Below, piece after piece: positions 24,335 through 34,161 of a stretch of DNA of 64,000 nt. Below the pieces are notes generated by a model. That model was not told where the DNA came from. It ran no database searches and worked only from the letters and a program-made list of their open reading frames with translations. The position numbers were made by a program, and so were the translations under genes. Location of the stretch: NCBI GenBank assembly GCA_017555105.1, contig JAFZHB010000018.1, forward strand, positions 104,715 to 168,714, in the 5' to 3' direction. Position 1 is the first letter of the stretch; each line of letters starts with the position of its first letter. The stretch is from Alistipes sp. (lineage in GTDB: Bacteria > Bacteroidota > Bacteroidia > Bacteroidales > Rikenellaceae).

Positions 24335-26782
24335 ATGAAACGCCTTTTACTACTCCTCACCCTCGCAGCTACAGCCTGCTCGCAACCTCCGCAGGAGGGA
24401 TTGGTACTCCACTACGACAAACCCGCCTCGCTCTGGGTCGAGGCGCTCCCGATCGGCAACGGCCGCCTCGGCGCCATGGTCTATGGCGGTGCCACGCACG
24501 ATGAATTCCAACTCAACGAAGAGAGCGTCTGGGGTGGATCACCACACAACAATGTAAATCCCCACAACGCAGCCGGGCTCGATTCGATCCGTATGTTCCT
24601 CTTCGCCGGCAAGAATAAGGAGGCGCAGGCACTCTGCGGTCGTTACATCAGTGCCAAGCAGGCCAACGGCATGCCCTATCAAACCGTCGGATCGCTCCAC
24701 CTGGACTTTGACCTCACAGCAGATCCGACCGACTACTACCGCGAGCTCGATATCGCTCGCGCAGTGACCACCACCCGCTTCTCGGCAGGGGGTGTGGAGT
24801 ACACGCGTGAAGCCTTCACCTCGTTTCCCGATCAACTCTTAATCATCCGCCTCACCGCCTCGGAGCGAGGAGCCCTCTCCTTCGGTGCACGCTACACTAC
24901 CCCCTACACCGAGCAGGTGAACCGCTCGATCGAGGAGGGTATTCTGCGCCTCGATGGCAAGGCCGACGACCACGAGGGGATCGAGGGCAAAGTGCGCTTC
25001 ACGACCCTTTTGAAGATCGACCACCAAGGTGGCGTGATGCAGAGCGAGGCAGACACCCTATTGCGTGTCACGGGGGCAGATCAGGCCACGATCTACCTCT
25101 CGATCGGCACCAACTTCATCAACTACACCGATGTATCAGGCAACGCCGAGCAGGTGGCACGGCACTACCTCGATCGCGCCCCCTCGAACTACCGACGCGC
25201 CCTCGCAGCACACACGAAATACTACCGCACGCAGTTCGACCGCGTGCGTATCGACCTAGGACGCAACGCACAGGCCGACAAAACGACCGATCGCCGCGTC
25301 GAGGAGTTTGCCACGACGCACGATCCGCACCTGGCCGCCCTCTACTTCCAATTTGGTCGCTACCTACTGATCTCCAGCTCGCAACCCGGAGGCCAGGCCG
25401 CTAACCTGCAGGGCATCTGGAACTACCGTCGTCGCGCACCGTGGGATGGCAAATATACGGCCAACATCAACCTTGAGATGAACTATTGGCCGGCCGAAAT
25501 CACCGCACTTGCAGAGAGCCACGAACCGATGATCCGCCTCGTGAAGGAGGTGGCCGAGAAGGGGCGCGAAAGCGCCGCCATGTATGGCGCTCGCGGCTGG
25601 ACGATGCACCACAACACCGACATTTGGCGCTCGACGGGCGCTGTCGACGGTCCGACCTACGGCATCTGGCCCACCTGCAACGCCTGGCTCTGCCAGGACC
25701 TCTGGGACAAATACCTGATCTCGGGCGACGAGGCCTACCTGCGCGAGATCTATCCACTGATGCGTCAAGCCTCGGAGTTCTACCTTGACTTCTTGGTGCG
25801 CGAGCCGAAGTATGGCTATCTGGTCGCTGCACCCTCCTTCTCACCCGAAAATCGCCCCAATGTCAACGGGGCACGCGGCTTCTCGGTGGTACACGGTGCG
25901 ACGATGGACAATCAGATGATCTACGATCTACTGTCGAATACCATTCATGCGGCGGCTGTTGTAGGCGAAGATGTCGCCTTTATCGAGTCGCTCCGCGGGC
26001 TCGCAGCACAGCTACCTCCTATGCAGATCGGTCGCCACGGCCAGTTGCAGGAGTGGTTGGAGGATTGGGACAACCCGCAGGATCACCACCGCCACATCTC
26101 GCACCTCTGGGGGCTCTTTCCGGGTCGCCAGATCACGCTGCATAACCCCGAATTGATGGCTGCCGCCCGCCAAACGCTCGAACATCGTGGCGACCCCTCC
26201 ACGGGGTGGTCGATGGGTTGGAAGGTCTGCTGCTGGGCTCGTCTGCTCGACGGCAACCGCGCCTATAAACTGATCACCGACCAGATTCAGCCCACCACGG
26301 CCGAGTCGGGTCAGGATGGAGGCACCTACCCCAACCTCTTCGATGCCCATCCGCCCTTCCAGATCGACGGCAACTTCGGTTGCACGGCGGGTATTGCCGA
26401 GATGTTCGTACAGAGCCACTCCGGCGCGATCCACCTCCTGCCGGCCCTGCCCGACTGCTGGGCTACGGGTTCGATCGAGGGTCTGCGTGCACGCGGCGGT
26501 TACATCATCGAGCGCCTGACTTGGAGAGATGGGAAGATCCACTCCGTCACGATCCGCGCCACCCACGATGGCCTGCTGCGCCTGCGTACGGCCAATCCGA
26601 TCACCGGCCATGCACTCGCTCCGGCTACAGCGCCGACCGACCATCCGTTGCTGGCTGCGCAGGCAATCCTGCCGCCGAAACGCTCGGCCGAAGCGCCCGA
26701 GCAGATCGTTGCGCTACCTGCCTACTTCGAATACGATGTGATGACGCGCGCCGGAAAGAGCTACACCTTTCATGCGAAGTAA
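24335..26782 (+). CDS. GH95 alpha-L-fucosidase/galactosidase lipoprotein
   Basis: An 815-residue glycoside hydrolase of family 95, which cleaves alpha-1,2-linked fucose (or L-galactose) from glycans by inversion. The lipobox in LTLAATACS (C15) sends it to the periplasm or outer membrane. Family blocks are LPIGNGRLGAMV near residue 31, NINLEMNYWPAE near 377, HVxHLWGLFPG-like ISHLWGLFPG near 590 and PPFQIDGNFGC near 673, which holds the C-terminal catalytic Asp/Asn area. It follows the flavin reductase by 16 bases but is probably not functionally linked. A FucP-type transporter occurs at 32838, so fucose use is plausible. Confidence 0.92.
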   Translation: MKRLLLLLTLAATACSQPPQEGLVLHYDKPASLWVEALPIGNGRLGAMVYGGATHDEFQLNEESVWGGSPHNNVNPHNAAGLDSIRMFLFAGKNKEAQALCGRYISAKQANGMPYQTVGSLHLDFDLTADPTDYYRELDIARAVTTTRFSAGGVEYTREAFTSFPDQLLIIRLTASERGALSFGARYTTPYTEQVNRSIEEGILRLDGKADDHEGIEGKVRFTTLLKIDHQGGVMQSEADTLLRVTGADQATIYLSIGTNFINYTDVSGNAEQVARHYLDRAPSNYRRALAAHTKYYRTQFDRVRIDLGRNAQADKTTDRRVEEFATTHDPHLAALYFQFGRYLLISSSQPGGQAANLQGIWNYRRRAPWDGKYTANINLEMNYWPAEITALAESHEPMIRLVKEVAEKGRESAAMYGARGWTMHHNTDIWRSTGAVDGPTYGIWPTCNAWLCQDLWDKYLISGDEAYLREIYPLMRQASEFYLDFLVREPKYGYLVAAPSFSPENRPNVNGARGFSVVHGATMDNQMIYDLLSNTIHAAAVVGEDVAFIESLRGLAAQLPPMQIGRHGQLQEWLEDWDNPQDHHRHISHLWGLFPGRQITLHNPELMAAARQTLEHRGDPSTGWSMGWKVCCWARLLDGNRAYKLITDQIQPTTAESGQDGGTYPNLFDAHPPFQIDGNFGCTAGIAEMFVQSHSGAIHLLPALPDCWATGSIEGLRARGGYIIERLTWRDGKIHSVTIRATHDGLLRLRTANPITGHALAPATAPTDHPLLAAQAILPPKRSAEAPEQIVALPAYFEYDVMTRAGKSYTFHAK

Positions 26783-26802
26783 TTCATAGACACAAACAAA
26801 AG

Positions 26803-26833
26803 AACGGGGACTTGGCTTGGCCGAGTCCCCGTT
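26803..26833 (+). terminator. Terminator after the GH95 gene
   Basis: AACGGGGACT / AGTCCCCGTT stem, 10 bp perfect, followed by GCTTTACGG with only a short T run. Confidence 0.75.
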
Positions 26834-26881
26834 GCTTTACGGATACAAAAAAAAGAGTTGACCTCTCGATCAACTCTTCAG

Positions 26882-26963
26882 TGCCCAGGACAGGAATCGA
26901 ACCTGCACGCCTTGCGGCACACGCACCTGAAACGTGCGCGTCTACCTATTCCGCCACCTGGGC
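26882..26963 (-). tRNA. tRNA-Leu(CAG)
   Basis: Class II tRNA on the - strand: acceptor GCCCAGG/CCTGGGC, D-arm GTGGCGGAATAGGTAGAC as in bacterial tRNA-Leu, anticodon arm CACGT-TTCAGGT-GCGTG (anticodon CAG), long variable arm and T-arm CAGG-TTCGATT-CCTG. The - strand promoter TACCTTTG (26982-26989) with TTG at 27009-27011 lies just upstream. Confidence 0.93.
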
Positions 26964-27051
26964 ATTTTGGTTTTGCAGGTGCAAAGGTAGTTAAAAAAAC
27001 GCAACCTGCAAGCGAAATTTGCAAAAATTTCAAAAAAGTTCGCCAAGAGGC

Positions 27052-28341
27052 CTACAAAACCTCCGCTACGACATAGGTGCTACCACCTACGAAGATCAGA
27101 TCCGAGGGGCTTGCCAGCTCGCGGGCACGCGCCAGCGCGGCCTGTACATCGGCTACCACTTCGCCCTGCAAGCCACACGCCGCAGCCATCGTCTTGAGTT
27201 CCTCGGCCGCAATCGCACGCGGGGTCTTCGCCTGCGTGAAGATGTAGTGAGCCGTGGTCGGCAGCAGGGGCAGGATCTGCGCAATATCCTTATCGCGTGC
27301 AAAACCCACCACGCAGTAGAGCTTCTCACATGACATAGCGCTCAACTGCTCGGCCACATACTTGATACCGTGGGCGTTGTGTCCCGTATCGCAGATCACG
27401 CGCGGAAACTCCGCAATCTTCTGCCAGCGACCCATCAACTCCGTATCCTTTGCTGCCGAGCATACACCCTCGATGAAGGCGCGACGCGAGATCGTCAGTG
27501 GCGTATACTCGTGCAGGAAATCGGCCACCGAAGCTGCCGTGATCAGATTGTGGCGCTGATAGCATCCCATCAGATCTATATGCAGGTCGTAGCAGTGTCC
27601 GTCGCGCGTACGACAGAGCGAGAAGTGTTGGCTCTGAGCCTCTTGCTCCTGTCCGCAGCAGGTAAACTCCTGCTCGGCATAGATCACACGCGAGCGGTTG
27701 GCCTCCGCCAACGCCTCAATCACGCCATTGTAGCGCTCATCCGCCTCACCCAAGACAACAGGGATACTCTTCTTGATGATACCACCCTTCTCGGCAGCAA
27801 TCTCCGCCGTCGTATTGCCCAACAGATTCATGTGGTCCATGCCGACATTCGTAATGACGCTGACGATCGGCAGGATGATGTTCGTTGCATCGAGGCGACC
27901 ACCCAGACCCGTCTCGATCACAGCCACCTCCACATCGCTCTGCGCAAAGTAATCAAACGCCAATGCGGCCGTCATCTCGAAGAACGAGAGCCCCAAATCG
28001 ACCATCTTGGCCTGGTGCTTATCCACAAAGTTAACCACCTTCTGCTTCGGGATCATCTCGCCGTCGACGCGGATACGCTCGCGGAAGTCCTGCAGGTGAG
28101 GCGAGGTGAAGAGACCCGTACGATAGCCTGCCTGTTGCAGAATCGAGGCCAAGAGGTGCGACACCGATCCTTTGCCGTTTGTGCCGGCTACATGGATCGT
28201 GAAATAGTTTCGTTGCGGATTGCCCAACACACGGCAGAACTCCGTGATGCGTTCCAAACCGGGTTTATAGGCTGAAGCTCCGGTCTGCTCGAAGACCGGC
28301 AGGGCATTGAATAGAAAATCGAGCGTTTGGGTATAATTCAT
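27052..28341 (-). CDS. folC: Folylpolyglutamate / dihydrofolate synthase
   Basis: A 429-residue Mur-ligase-family enzyme that adds glutamate to dihydropteroate and to folates. The P-loop HVAGTNGKGSVSH is near residues 49-61, the omega-loop region GLFTSPHLQDFRERI follows, VIETGLGGRLDATN is near 142 and the C-terminal ligase domain has CDTGHNAHG near 316. It lies 12 bases after lnt on the same strand and is co-transcribed with it. The start is the ATG giving MNYTQTL. Confidence 0.95.
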   Translation of the reverse strand: MNYTQTLDFLFNALPVFEQTGASAYKPGLERITEFCRVLGNPQRNYFTIHVAGTNGKGSVSHLLASILQQAGYRTGLFTSPHLQDFRERIRVDGEMIPKQKVVNFVDKHQAKMVDLGLSFFEMTAALAFDYFAQSDVEVAVIETGLGGRLDATNIILPIVSVITNVGMDHMNLLGNTTAEIAAEKGGIIKKSIPVVLGEADERYNGVIEALAEANRSRVIYAEQEFTCCGQEQEAQSQHFSLCRTRDGHCYDLHIDLMGCYQRHNLITAASVADFLHEYTPLTISRRAFIEGVCSAAKDTELMGRWQKIAEFPRVICDTGHNAHGIKYVAEQLSAMSCEKLYCVVGFARDKDIAQILPLLPTTAHYIFTQAKTPRAIAAEELKTMAAACGLQGEVVADVQAALARARELASPSDLIFVGGSTYVVAEVL

Positions 28342-28353
28342 GGCTGAGTTTAT

Positions 28354-29937
28354 TTATTCAACGAGGTAATTACGGCGCTTGATGCGGTAGGCCACATAGT
28401 AGAGCAGCGAGAGCAGCGTCACATAGAGGGCGATGCGTGCCACATAGTCGCCCGCACGGGTATAGAGGGTTTGGTGGTCGGAGAGGAGCACCTCCTCGGT
28501 CAGCACGCCGCGTTCATTCCACTCCATCGTGCCCGATACATCACCGCGTGCCGAGATAAAGCCCGAGCGACCCGTGTTGGCCGAGCGGGCAATGGCACGG
28601 CGATGCTCAATCGCACGCAGGCGCGAGAGCGAGAAGAGCTGCTTATAGCCGGGCGTATCGCCCCACCACCCATCGTTCGAGAGGAGCGCCATGAGCTGCG
28701 CACCGGCACGAACATGGCTGCCAAAGTAGTCACCATAGACCCCCTCGTAGCAGATGGCAGGGCCAATGGCCAGATCGCGGTGGCGGAAGGCTGTACCCTC
28801 CTTGCCCTCACCGAGCTGACCCACAACGCCTCCCAGGTCGATCACCAGGAAGCGCATCAAATCGAAGATCCAGGTCGGGGTCGACTCCACGCCGATGACC
28901 AACTTACCCTTGTGGTGAATTTGGATATTTCCCGAGGGGTCGATGCCGACGGAGGAGTTATAGATGTCTTGGAAGTCGTTGCTGTAGGGCATACGGCGAG
29001 CTGTGCGCGTCGGTGCTCCGCCCTGGTAGTAGCGGCGCGTATTGGCACCCGTCACAAGCATGGCCTGCGGGTGGTTTGTCGAGAGCGTATCGAGCATACG
29101 CTGCCACACCTCGGCCGGCATCGGCGGATAGACATAGGCCGAGAGCAAACCCTCCCAATAGTAACCCGGCATCGCCGTCTCGGGCAGCAGGATGTAGTCC
29201 GCCTCGGGCGAAGCCTCTTCGAGCAGCGCAAAGATATTTTCGATCTGCGCCTGGTCGTCGCCGTGGAACTTATCGTAGCAGTCGACATTTGGCTGCACGA
29301 TGCTCACCGTCACCGTGCGCTCCCCCTGCGGCTCGTAGTTCAGCCAGATGCAGAGCGAGAGGATCATCGGCACCACCACCACCGCAGCAGCACGCACCAC
29401 GGCACGCACCGAGCGCATACGCAGCGCCTCGAAGATCGCCAGGTTGGCCACCAACACCCACAACGAACCACCGAAGACACCGGTCCACTCATACCACTGC
29501 ACGGCCCACACATCGTGCGAGAAGCCGTTGCCAAGCGTCAGCCACGGCCACGAGAAGTCGCTCTGCATGTAGCCGTACTCAGCCGCAATCCACGCAGCAA
29601 CAAAGATGGTATAGGCCAAGGCCTTGGGAGCGCGCTTCGAGACCGTATGGAAGGTCATGAAGGCCAACATGTTCCAGAAGGTAGAAAAGAGTGTTGCGGC
29701 AACCGGACCAACGGGCGTGGCATTCCAGATCCACCAGATTGTGGCGAGGTTCCAACCGACAAAGATGAGCAGCGCCCAACCAAAGGTCTGCCACCAGCCG
29801 CGACGCGACGCCTCGGCCTCGGCGCTCAGCCAAAGCAGGGGCACAAATGCCACGGGGAGCAACAAGCCGGTCAACCCCAGCCAGCCCAACGAGAAGAGGG
29901 CGACAGAGAGGAGCACAGCAATGAGTTTGCGTGTCAT
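28354..29937 (-). CDS. lnt: Apolipoprotein N-acyltransferase
   Basis: A 527-residue inner-membrane enzyme that adds the third acyl chain to lipoproteins. Its N-terminal half has about seven hydrophobic segments; the C-terminal half is a periplasmic nitrilase-like domain with the triad Glu in LLPETAMPG, Lys in HHKGKLVIG and Cys in AICYEGVYG; a final membrane helix ends at KRRN. Lnt completes lipoproteins such as the several in this window. The -7 box TACATTTG on the - strand at 29966-29973 lies 29 bases upstream. Confidence 0.93.
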   Translation of the reverse strand: MTRKLIAVLLSVALFSLGWLGLTGLLLPVAFVPLLWLSAEAEASRRGWWQTFGWALLIFVGWNLATIWWIWNATPVGPVAATLFSTFWNMLAFMTFHTVSKRAPKALAYTIFVAAWIAAEYGYMQSDFSWPWLTLGNGFSHDVWAVQWYEWTGVFGGSLWVLVANLAIFEALRMRSVRAVVRAAAVVVVPMILSLCIWLNYEPQGERTVTVSIVQPNVDCYDKFHGDDQAQIENIFALLEEASPEADYILLPETAMPGYYWEGLLSAYVYPPMPAEVWQRMLDTLSTNHPQAMLVTGANTRRYYQGGAPTRTARRMPYSNDFQDIYNSSVGIDPSGNIQIHHKGKLVIGVESTPTWIFDLMRFLVIDLGGVVGQLGEGKEGTAFRHRDLAIGPAICYEGVYGDYFGSHVRAGAQLMALLSNDGWWGDTPGYKQLFSLSRLRAIEHRRAIARSANTGRSGFISARGDVSGTMEWNERGVLTEEVLLSDHQTLYTRAGDYVARIALYVTLLSLLYYVAYRIKRRNYLVE

Positions 29938-30104
29938 GAGGGTAGTGGTCTAAAAAATTTGAATACAAATGTAGGAAAAGAAAGTCGGATTGAAAAATAA
30001 AAGGGGGCTTTTCGCACCGTTTTTCTTATCGACCGGATATTCTTCAAAAAAAAGGCGGTTATTCCGCGAATTTTGCGTAATTTAGCACCAAATTGTATAA
30101 TCCT

Positions 30105-31166
30105 ATGAAAAAACTGACCAACACCCCGCTTCCCGTCGATGTAGTCTTCCATCCTTCGTGGTGGAACAAACACACGGGCATCGTCTTTGACGAAGATTTC
30201 TTCTACGATCCGCGTCGCCGCGTGGCCGACGAGCAACTGATGGAGCGCACGCTCCACGAGCGCTTCGGTCGCTGGGGCCTGGGTGCCCACCACGCTGAGG
30301 AGCGCCCCGAGATTGGTGCAGTGCATCTGGCAGCAGGTTACTTGCTCTCGGAGATGCTCGGCTGCCAGATCGAGTATGGCGCCGATACAGCACCGCAGGT
30401 GATCTGTGCCCACCGCGAAGAGCTCACGATCGATGAGGAGGCTCCCTTCAAGAGCGAGGCCTTCAAGCGTCTGCAGCGCCTGATCGAGGAGCTGAAGGCT
30501 AAGTATGGCTATGTGACGGGCGACATCAACTGGGGTGGTGTGCTCAACTTGGCGATCGATCTCAAGGGCGAGAGCGTGCTGATGGATATGATGCTCGATC
30601 CCGAAGGCACGAAGGCCTACTTCGCACAGATCGGCCGCGTGGTGGAGCGCTTCTTCAGCTATATCCAGAGCCAAACGGGTTCGTCGTCGATCTCGGTGAA
30701 CCGCATCGCTCGCTACATGGACGATCCGCTCTACATCCACTCGGAGTGCTCGCACACGATGATCTCGGAGCAGGACTACGAGGACCTGCTGCTGCCGATC
30801 GACATCGAGTGGAGTAAGAAGTACCAGCCCTACGGCATCCACTACTGCGGTCGTGACCCGCACCGCCACGCAGCTCAGTTTGCCCAGATTCCGCACCTGA
30901 GCTTCCTCGACCTGGGTTGGGGTGGTGATGTAGCCGCACTGCGTGCCGCGCTGCCCGAGACCTTCTTCAGCCTGCGCATGAACCCCGTAGAGATCAACGG
31001 CTACTCGTCGGAGGAGCTGCGTGAGATCATCACCTCGCGCGTAGATGCTTCGGGCGACCTTTGGAAGACCGGTATCTGCTGCGTAAACATGGACGGCGAG
31101 GTACGCGACGAGCGCGTACACGAGCTCTACGAAATTGCTGAAGCCATCCGTCAGGAGCGCGCATAA
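30105..31166 (+). CDS. Uroporphyrinogen decarboxylase-fold methyltransferase (MtaA-like) 1
   Basis: A 353-residue member of the URO-D superfamily. It carries the H-x-C...C zinc pattern of corrinoid/CoM methyltransferases rather than of heme enzymes: H246-Y-C248 and C325-C326 (KTGICCVNM). True uroporphyrinogen decarboxylase signatures (N-terminal RAxRGxxxDRxPxW) are missing. It probably moves a methyl group to or from a thiol or corrinoid, using zinc to activate the thiolate. The start is the ATG giving MKKLTNTPL, as an upstream TTG is unlikely. A close relative follows 14 bases later, so they act together or form a heteromer. Substrate unknown. Confidence 0.75.
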   Translation: MKKLTNTPLPVDVVFHPSWWNKHTGIVFDEDFFYDPRRRVADEQLMERTLHERFGRWGLGAHHAEERPEIGAVHLAAGYLLSEMLGCQIEYGADTAPQVICAHREELTIDEEAPFKSEAFKRLQRLIEELKAKYGYVTGDINWGGVLNLAIDLKGESVLMDMMLDPEGTKAYFAQIGRVVERFFSYIQSQTGSSSISVNRIARYMDDPLYIHSECSHTMISEQDYEDLLLPIDIEWSKKYQPYGIHYCGRDPHRHAAQFAQIPHLSFLDLGWGGDVAALRAALPETFFSLRMNPVEINGYSSEELREIITSRVDASGDLWKTGICCVNMDGEVRDERVHELYEIAEAIRQERA

Positions 31167-31180
31167 CACCCCAAACAGCC

Positions 31181-32308
31181 ATGAAAGACACTTTCAATAC
31201 CAGCTTGGCCGACTCACAGGCCACCACCGTACAGCCCATCGCCCCCGAGAAGTTCGACCGCGTACGCTATGCGGAGTATGCCGCTCAGCTCGACGAGCGC
31301 TGCAAAGCCTTTTGGCAGGCCGACGAGGGCGTGCTGGTCTATCGCCGCATGCGCGTCAAGGAGGTCTTCGCCGAGGATTGCCGCGATCGCGAGAAGTCGC
31401 TCGCATGGCAGCTTGGCGCATTGGAGCAGTCGATGCGCTTCGAGGCCGATGTCCCCAACTTCCTCGAGCCGTGGTACGGCCTGGGTACGGTAGCTGCAGC
31501 CTACGGCTTCGACTACCGCTGGGAGCCCGGTCTGGCTCCTGCCGTGGATGGTAAGTTCGGCTCGACGGCCGAGCTCGTGGCTGCGCCCTACAAAGCGGTA
31601 GCAGAGACCCCGATCGGTCGCCACACGCTCGAGATGGTGGAGTACTTCCTCGACAAGACAAAGGGTGAAGTGCCGATGTCGTACTGCGATGTACAGTCGC
31701 CGCTCAACACCTTGAGTAACATCATCGACTCGAACCAGTTCTACCTCGACTTCTACCTCGATCCCGACTCGATGACCGCCGCCATGGAGCGCACGGCCGA
31801 TCTGTTGATCGACTTCACGGAGGCGCAACGCCGCTTGATCGGCTCGGCACTTGTGAAGCCCGGCCACGGTTTTGCTTCGAGCCGTATGTTCGACGGCCTG
31901 GGTATGAGCGACGACTCGGTGACGATGCTCTCGCCCGACCTCTACTTCCCGATGGCCGTTCCTGCCATGAAGCGCGCCGGTGACGCCTTTGGCGGTACGG
32001 TCTTCCACTCGTGCGGCAACTGGTCGGACAAGAAGGAGGAGATCGCCCGCATCGAGGGTCTGCGCATGGCCGACGGTGCTTTCTCGCTGGCCACCGATCC
32101 GGGAGCCAACCCCACCGAGGGCTACGCCGAGGCCTTTGCCGGCTCGGGTGCGGTACTCAATGCCCGCATCGTCGGCACGCCCGATCTGGTGTGCGAGAAG
32201 GTGAAATCACTCTGGACGAAGGGCATGAAGCTCATCGTTGTAACCTACTGCGAGACCCCCGAGGAGCAGGCTGAGGTCTATCGCCGCATCCACGAGATCT
32301 GCCGATAA
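31181..32308 (+). CDS. Uroporphyrinogen decarboxylase-fold methyltransferase (MtaA-like) 2
   Basis: A 375-residue URO-D-superfamily protein, only distantly similar to the gene before it. The zinc pattern is H276-S-C278 in FHSCGNW and C357 in VTYCETP, as in MtaA/MtbA. The final blocks (DPGANPTEGYAEAFAGSGAVLNARI) follow the URO-D barrel pattern of methyl-acceptor sites. No corrinoid-binding protein gene is next to it. The pair precedes a YbaK deacylase and a FucP-type transporter, all on the + strand with gaps of 8-35 bases, pointing to one operon. Confidence 0.75.
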   Translation: MKDTFNTSLADSQATTVQPIAPEKFDRVRYAEYAAQLDERCKAFWQADEGVLVYRRMRVKEVFAEDCRDREKSLAWQLGALEQSMRFEADVPNFLEPWYGLGTVAAAYGFDYRWEPGLAPAVDGKFGSTAELVAAPYKAVAETPIGRHTLEMVEYFLDKTKGEVPMSYCDVQSPLNTLSNIIDSNQFYLDFYLDPDSMTAAMERTADLLIDFTEAQRRLIGSALVKPGHGFASSRMFDGLGMSDDSVTMLSPDLYFPMAVPAMKRAGDAFGGTVFHSCGNWSDKKEEIARIEGLRMADGAFSLATDPGANPTEGYAEAFAGSGAVLNARIVGTPDLVCEKVKSLWTKGMKLIVVTYCETPEEQAEVYRRIHEICR

Positions 32309-32316
32309 GAGCAACG

Positions 32317-32802
32317 ATGGCCAAGAAGATCGAAAAGACGAACGCCGCCCGCCTGTTGGATCGTGCCGGGATCGCCTATGAGCTGATTCCCTACACGGTC
32401 GACGAGAGTGATCTGGCTGCTACGCATGTGGCCGAGGAACTGGGCGAGCCGATCGAGCAGGTCTTCAAGACGCTGATTCTCCGGGGTGACCGCAACGGGC
32501 ACTTTGTCTGTGTCATCCCGGGAGATCGGGAGGTCGATCTGAAGAAGGCGGCACGCCTCTCGGGCAACAAGAGCGCCGAGATGATTCCGATGAAGGAGTT
32601 GCTGCCCACCACGGGTTATATCCGCGGCGGCTGCTCGCCCATCGGCATGAAGCGCCCCTTCCCGACCTTTCTCCACACCTCGTGCGAAGCGTTTGACTAC
32701 ATCTACATCAGCGCCGGAGTGCGCGGTTTGCAGCTCAAGCTCGCACCGAGCGACCTGGTGGCCTACACACAGGCTACGCTGGCCGATCTAATCAAGGAGT
32801 GA
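32317..32802 (+). CDS. ybaK: Cys-tRNA(Pro)/Cys-tRNA(Cys) deacylase
   Basis: A 161-residue YbaK/EbsC-type editing enzyme that hydrolyses mischarged Cys-tRNA(Pro). Family blocks are EQVFKTLILRGD (residues 48-59), the catalytic lysine in that block, GDREVDLKKAARLSG near 69 and GYIRGGCSPIGMK near 101. Full length. The start ATG lies 8 bases after the methyltransferase stop. The link with the surrounding genes is not obvious. Confidence 0.93.
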   Translation: MAKKIEKTNAARLLDRAGIAYELIPYTVDESDLAATHVAEELGEPIEQVFKTLILRGDRNGHFVCVIPGDREVDLKKAARLSGNKSAEMIPMKELLPTTGYIRGGCSPIGMKRPFPTFLHTSCEAFDYIYISAGVRGLQLKLAPSDLVAYTQATLADLIKE

Positions 32803-32837
32803 CCCATTAAAAACTTAATAACCAAACAACAAAGAAC

Positions 32838-34142
32838 ATGAACAAAATCAAAGAGTCGATCTTAAAACACAACGGCGTAAACTACCTGTTGCCGTTCATT
32901 TTGATCACCTCGTGTTTCGCCTTGTGGGGCTTTGCAAACGACATCACCAACCCGATGGTGAAGGCCTTCTCGAAGATCTTCCGCATGAGCGTTACGGATG
33001 GCGCACTGGTACAGGTGGCCTTCTATGGCGGTTACTTCGCCATGGCCTTCCCCGCCGCCATGTTTATCCGCCGCTACTCCTACAAGGCCGGCATCCTGAT
33101 GGGATTGGGACTCTACGCTATCGGCGCGTTCCTCTTCTTCCCTGCCAAGATGACGGGTAGCTACTACCCCTTCCTGGCCGCCTACTTCATCCTGACCTGC
33201 GGTCTCTCGTTCCTCGAGACGAGCGCCAACCCCTACATCCTCTCGATGGGTTCGGAGTCGACTGCCACGCGCCGTCTGAACCTGGCGCAGGCCTTCAACC
33301 CGATGGGCTCGCTCGTGGGTATGTATGTAGCGATGAACTTCATCCAGGCGAAGCTCAATCCGCTCGACACGGCCGGCCGAGCAGGACTCTCGGAGGTAGA
33401 GTTCGAGGCAATGAAGCAGGCCGACCTGCAGGTGCTCATCACCCCCTACCTGATCATCGGTGCGGTGATCGCTGCCATGTTCCTCACGATCTGGCTGGCA
33501 CGCATGCCGAAGGTGCAGGAGTCGTCGAAGCAGGATGGCTTCCTGACCACCATCAAGCGCATCTTCCTACGCGCCCGCTACCGCAACGGCGTGATCGCAC
33601 AGTTCGCCTATGTCGGCGCACAGATCATGTGCTGGACCTTCATCATCCAGTATGGTACGCGCGTATTCCTAGGTGAGGGTATGGCCGAGATCGACGCCGA
33701 GGTGCTCTCGCAGCGCTACAACATCATCGCCATGGTGATCTTCTGCTCGAGCCGATTCGTCTGCACCTTCCTGCTCAAGTACATCAACCCGGGTCGCCTC
33801 TTGGCACTGCTGGCTGTTGCCGCCACGGCCTTCACCCTTGGCGTGATTGCCATCGACGGCCGCATGGGTCTCTACTGCCTCGTAGCTGTATCGGGCTGTA
33901 TGTCGCTCATGTTCCCCACGATCTACGGCATCGCCCTCGAGGGTATGGGTGAGGATGCAAAGTTTGGCGCAGCCGGTCTGATCATGGCGATCCTTGGTGG
34001 CTCGGTGCTCCCGCCCGTACAGGCAATGATCATCGATCAGGGCACGCTCTTCGGCTGGCCGGCCGTGAACCTCTCGTTCATCCTGCCGCTCATCTGCTTC
34101 CTGGTAGTGATGTGCTACGGCTTCTCGACAGCCAAGGAGTAA
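32838..34142 (+). CDS. fucP: MFS sugar:proton symporter, FucP type
   Basis: A 434-residue 12-helix major facilitator of the FucP group, importing L-fucose or a related hexose with protons. Signatures include FALWGFANDITNPMV near residues 27-41, SFLETSANPYIL near 124-135 and RLNLAQAFNPMGS near 146. The FucP acidic residue of helix 1 (FANDIT) is kept. Sugar specificity inside this group covers fucose, glucose/galactose and N-acetylglucosamine, so the symbol is only a best guess. It is the last gene of the methyltransferase operon, with a strong terminator behind. Confidence 0.8.
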   Translation: MNKIKESILKHNGVNYLLPFILITSCFALWGFANDITNPMVKAFSKIFRMSVTDGALVQVAFYGGYFAMAFPAAMFIRRYSYKAGILMGLGLYAIGAFLFFPAKMTGSYYPFLAAYFILTCGLSFLETSANPYILSMGSESTATRRLNLAQAFNPMGSLVGMYVAMNFIQAKLNPLDTAGRAGLSEVEFEAMKQADLQVLITPYLIIGAVIAAMFLTIWLARMPKVQESSKQDGFLTTIKRIFLRARYRNGVIAQFAYVGAQIMCWTFIIQYGTRVFLGEGMAEIDAEVLSQRYNIIAMVIFCSSRFVCTFLLKYINPGRLLALLAVAATAFTLGVIAIDGRMGLYCLVAVSGCMSLMFPTIYGIALEGMGEDAKFGAAGLIMAILGGSVLPPVQAMIIDQGTLFGWPAVNLSFILPLICFLVVMCYGFSTAKE

Positions 34143-34161
34143 CCACACCCCTTATCAATAC

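Noticed and set aside
26882-26963. tRNA with anticodon TTC (Glu)
   Set aside because: Shifting the anticodon stem by two bases allows TTC, but the long variable arm and alignment to bacterial tRNA-Leu place CAG in the anticodon.
30105-32308. hemE (heme uroporphyrinogen decarboxylase)
   Set aside because: Both proteins lack the HemE N-terminal signature and have the zinc H-x-C...C pattern of methyltransferases.
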